Assembly (NCBI GenBank): GCA_021817045.1
Contig: JAKAWG010000018.1
Span: 1 to 64,000, forward strand
Length of the DNA: 64,000 nt
Source of the DNA: Acidobacteriota bacterium
Lineage (GTDB): Bacteria > Acidobacteriota > Terriglobia > UBA7540
Direction: 5' to 3'
Shown here piece after piece: positions 62,009-64,000 of this stretch (the first letter of the stretch is position 1; every line of letters begins with the position of its first letter). A program made the translations under genes and the position numbers. A model generated the notes under the pieces. It did not search any database. It was not told where the DNA came from and worked only from the letters and a program-made list of their open reading frames with translations.

Positions 62009-62187
62009 TTATAATGTTGATTGTTATCAATAACTTGCTCAGCTTTCAAGCGCCGCCCTAGCCTTTATATGTTTATCATTCTAAATTAGATACCTCATTT
62101 TCTGCCCAAACTCTCAGCTTTATTCTCAGCTTTGTTCTGCATAAGCAAATTATAATGTTGTGTGTTTTCTTTAACTTGCCAAGCTTC
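62009..62187. repeat. AT-rich segment with imperfect direct repeats (TTATAATGTTG...AACTTGC) and three CTCAGCTTT copies
   Basis: Copies at 62009-62040 and 62150-62186; CTCAGCTTT at 62038, 62113 and 62125. Confidence 0.55.
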
Positions 62188-62297
62188 CGAGCCCAATAAA
62201 CAATCCATTATTTTTGGAAAACTCCCTAGCCCCACGATTTTCTTCGGAGCCTCTTTTCGACCCCCATCGAGTCTGTGTGACCACGGCCCTAAGCAGT

Positions 62298-62405
62298 GTC
62301 ATTCCGAGCGGAGCGAGGAAGCTCGCAGGGAAAAGAAGCCACTTACGGGATTTCTTTCGTTGCACTCGGGACAGGCTTTGGTCGCCTCCGGCTCCTCGGA
62401 ATGAC
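62298..62405. repeat. Dispersed palindromic repeat GTCATTCCGAGCGGAGCGAGGAAGCTC...CTCGGAATGAC
   Basis: Inverted termini; shared with 319-405 and 36821-36870. Confidence 0.65.
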
Positions 62406-62726
62406 AGCGGTCGCGAGTGGTCACACAGACTCCCATGGGCCGGGTAAAGCCTCAATACCGAGGCCACAGAGACCCTGTGTACACTCCGTGGCAAAGCTCG
62501 GGGTACAGCGAGAGCACGGAGACAACCTCGTTTGGCTTCCGGTTTTCGGACCGAGCGGTTATCGCTTGGCGAAATCGTTGTTCGGCACGCGGAATTGGCG
62601 AGAAATACAGTAGACCTCCAAGCTGTCATCCAGCGAGGGGTCTGGTTACTTAATGGGGTAATAAATTACTTGACTCATCAACCGGGGGTGGGTTATGATT
62701 GGGGACTCCCGGAGGTGATTAGACAA

Positions 62727-63695
62727 GTGCCCACCCACATGGTAAACCTCGATGCCCTGATTGGCAGGGATGATTTTACTGTCAGTGTTGATCCAGAAAA
62801 AAAACACTCCGTAAATGAAGCCACAATGATGAAGGTGGTTGAGCTTGAGGTTGGAAGCCTTATGTATAAATGGCTACGCAAGCCGGATTTCCAGCGTACG
62901 ACTTCCCATTGGCCGCCAAGCAAAGTCTCTGGCTTTATAAAGAGCTTTGTTTCTGGTGATCTTATCCCAGCACTAATTCTTTGGCAGTCAGATGCCAGCG
63001 GAATTTTCGTCATAGATGGGGCGCATCGGCTGTCTGCCTTAATCGCTTAGGTGCACAATGATTATGGAGACGGGGCAATATCCCACGCCTTTTTCGATGG
63101 CAACATTCCGCCGGAGCAGAAATCCGCGGCAACGGAAACGCGACGCATTCTTGCCGATGCGCGCATTGAGTCTTACAACGACATCAAGCACGGTATAAAT
63201 TCGACCCCTGAGCAAGCGCGAATAGCCAGCAACCTAGCTGTCAGCGGAGTAACGCTTCAGTGGCTTCATGGCGATGCCTCACGCGCCGAGAGGTCATTTC
63301 ACACCATCAATACCGAGCAGACGCCAATTGGGGATCTAGAGGTGCGCCTTATCCGAGACAGGAGGTGTTCAAATGCCATAGCGACGCGGGCGCTTGTTGG
63401 AGCTGGAACGGGTCGTTACTCACCCTCTTCATTCAGTGATGACACCAAGGCGGCAATAAAAAAGATAGCCAAGGACATTTACGACGAGCTCTTTGTTCCG
63501 CCACTTCAAACGCCTATAAAAACTCTTGATCTACCAGTTGCTGGCCGGGGATATTTCGCAGATACGGTCAAGCTGGTTTTAGATTTTGTGGAGTTCGTGA
63601 ATAGGCCACGCACAGAGCCAGCGCCAGGCGAGAGCATCAAGAGACCGCGCAAGATACGGGGGAAAAAACTGACATCCCGCCCCGACAATGCCTGA
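62727..63695 (+). pseudogene. DGQHR/ParB-superfamily-like protein gene interrupted by in-frame TAG (63048-63050)
   Basis: Perfect SD GGAGGTGATT then GTG 62727; IFVIDGAHRLSALIA*VHNDYGDGAISHAFF continues in the same frame to 63695; FHTINTEQTPIGDLEVRLI. Confidence 0.7.
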
Positions 63696-64000
63696 AGATG
63701 AAGATGGGCCTGGCACCCTCAAGTTCCTTGAGAGCGTCCGCAAGGCGTCGTCCAGAATTGCTGGTACAAAACCACAATCGCTTGGATTGCATTCAGCCGT
63801 GTACTTTTATAGCGCGACCGGTAATTAGCAACCAACTGCGTTTCTGGCGGCCGTTCAGCTAACCCAAGAGCTAGATACTAGAAACGAGCTAAACCTTTTC
63901 ACCCCACACAGAAACGATTTTGAAGAGCTATTAGTAGAACACAAGTATCTAATCAACCAAATAGTAAGGAAATTTGGCGCTGGAATTCGCAGCCTCAATG
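63688..64000 (+). pseudogene. Overlapping downstream gene, in-frame TAG (63826-63828), continues past window
   Basis: ATG 63688 overlaps previous TGA; MPEDEDGPGTLKFLESVRKASSRIAGTKPQSLGLHSAVYFYSATGN*QPTAFLAAVQLTQELDTRNELNLFTPHRNDFEELLVEHKYLINQIVRKFG in one frame. Confidence 0.6.

Noticed and set aside
60910-62049. 379-aa minus-strand ORF opposite the GH59 gene
   Set aside because: Shadow ORF; the GALC-like protein is clearly on the plus strand.

Overview
Chromosomal window of high-GC bacterial DNA. Gene content and repeat style (S41 and Tricorn-type proteases, UPF0182, glycine-rich TonB, DUF4136, LolA/M48-like proteins, dispersed hairpin repeats) resemble Acidobacteriota; this is inference from family recognition only. 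Most of the window is housekeeping: metH, thiC, amino-sugar kinase plus SIS protein, rne/rng, rodA, PBP2, rnpB (RNase P RNA), dapD, an isopropylmalate/tartrate dehydrogenase, a Tricorn-like protease, two TonB proteins, mqnD, a DprE1-like oxidase with a UbiA-type prenyltransferase, psd-pssA-(asd-like)-lptE, a GH59 galactocerebrosidase homologue and others. Sites deserving a second look: (1) the right edge (62.7-64 kb), where two overlapping genes, the first with a DGQHR/ParB-like motif, are each interrupted by an in-frame TAG while the reading frame stays coding on both sides; (2) a RelE-like toxin domain fused to a DUF7662-like domain, abutting a decapitated hicA fragment that still overlaps an intact hicB; (3) a protein with an M48 peptidase-like fold whose HExxH has become YPxxR, next to tonB; (4) an RNase E/G with a roughly 330-aa disordered, Arg-rich insert inside its S1 domain; (5) a cluster of frameshifted or truncated genes at 49.8-55.2 kb; (6) a Tat-signal aldo/keto reductase with an apparent CTG start; (7) several families of dispersed palindromic repeats. 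No CRISPR array, rRNA, tRNA or transposase was recognised. All calls come from reading sequence and ORF translations; no database search was run.
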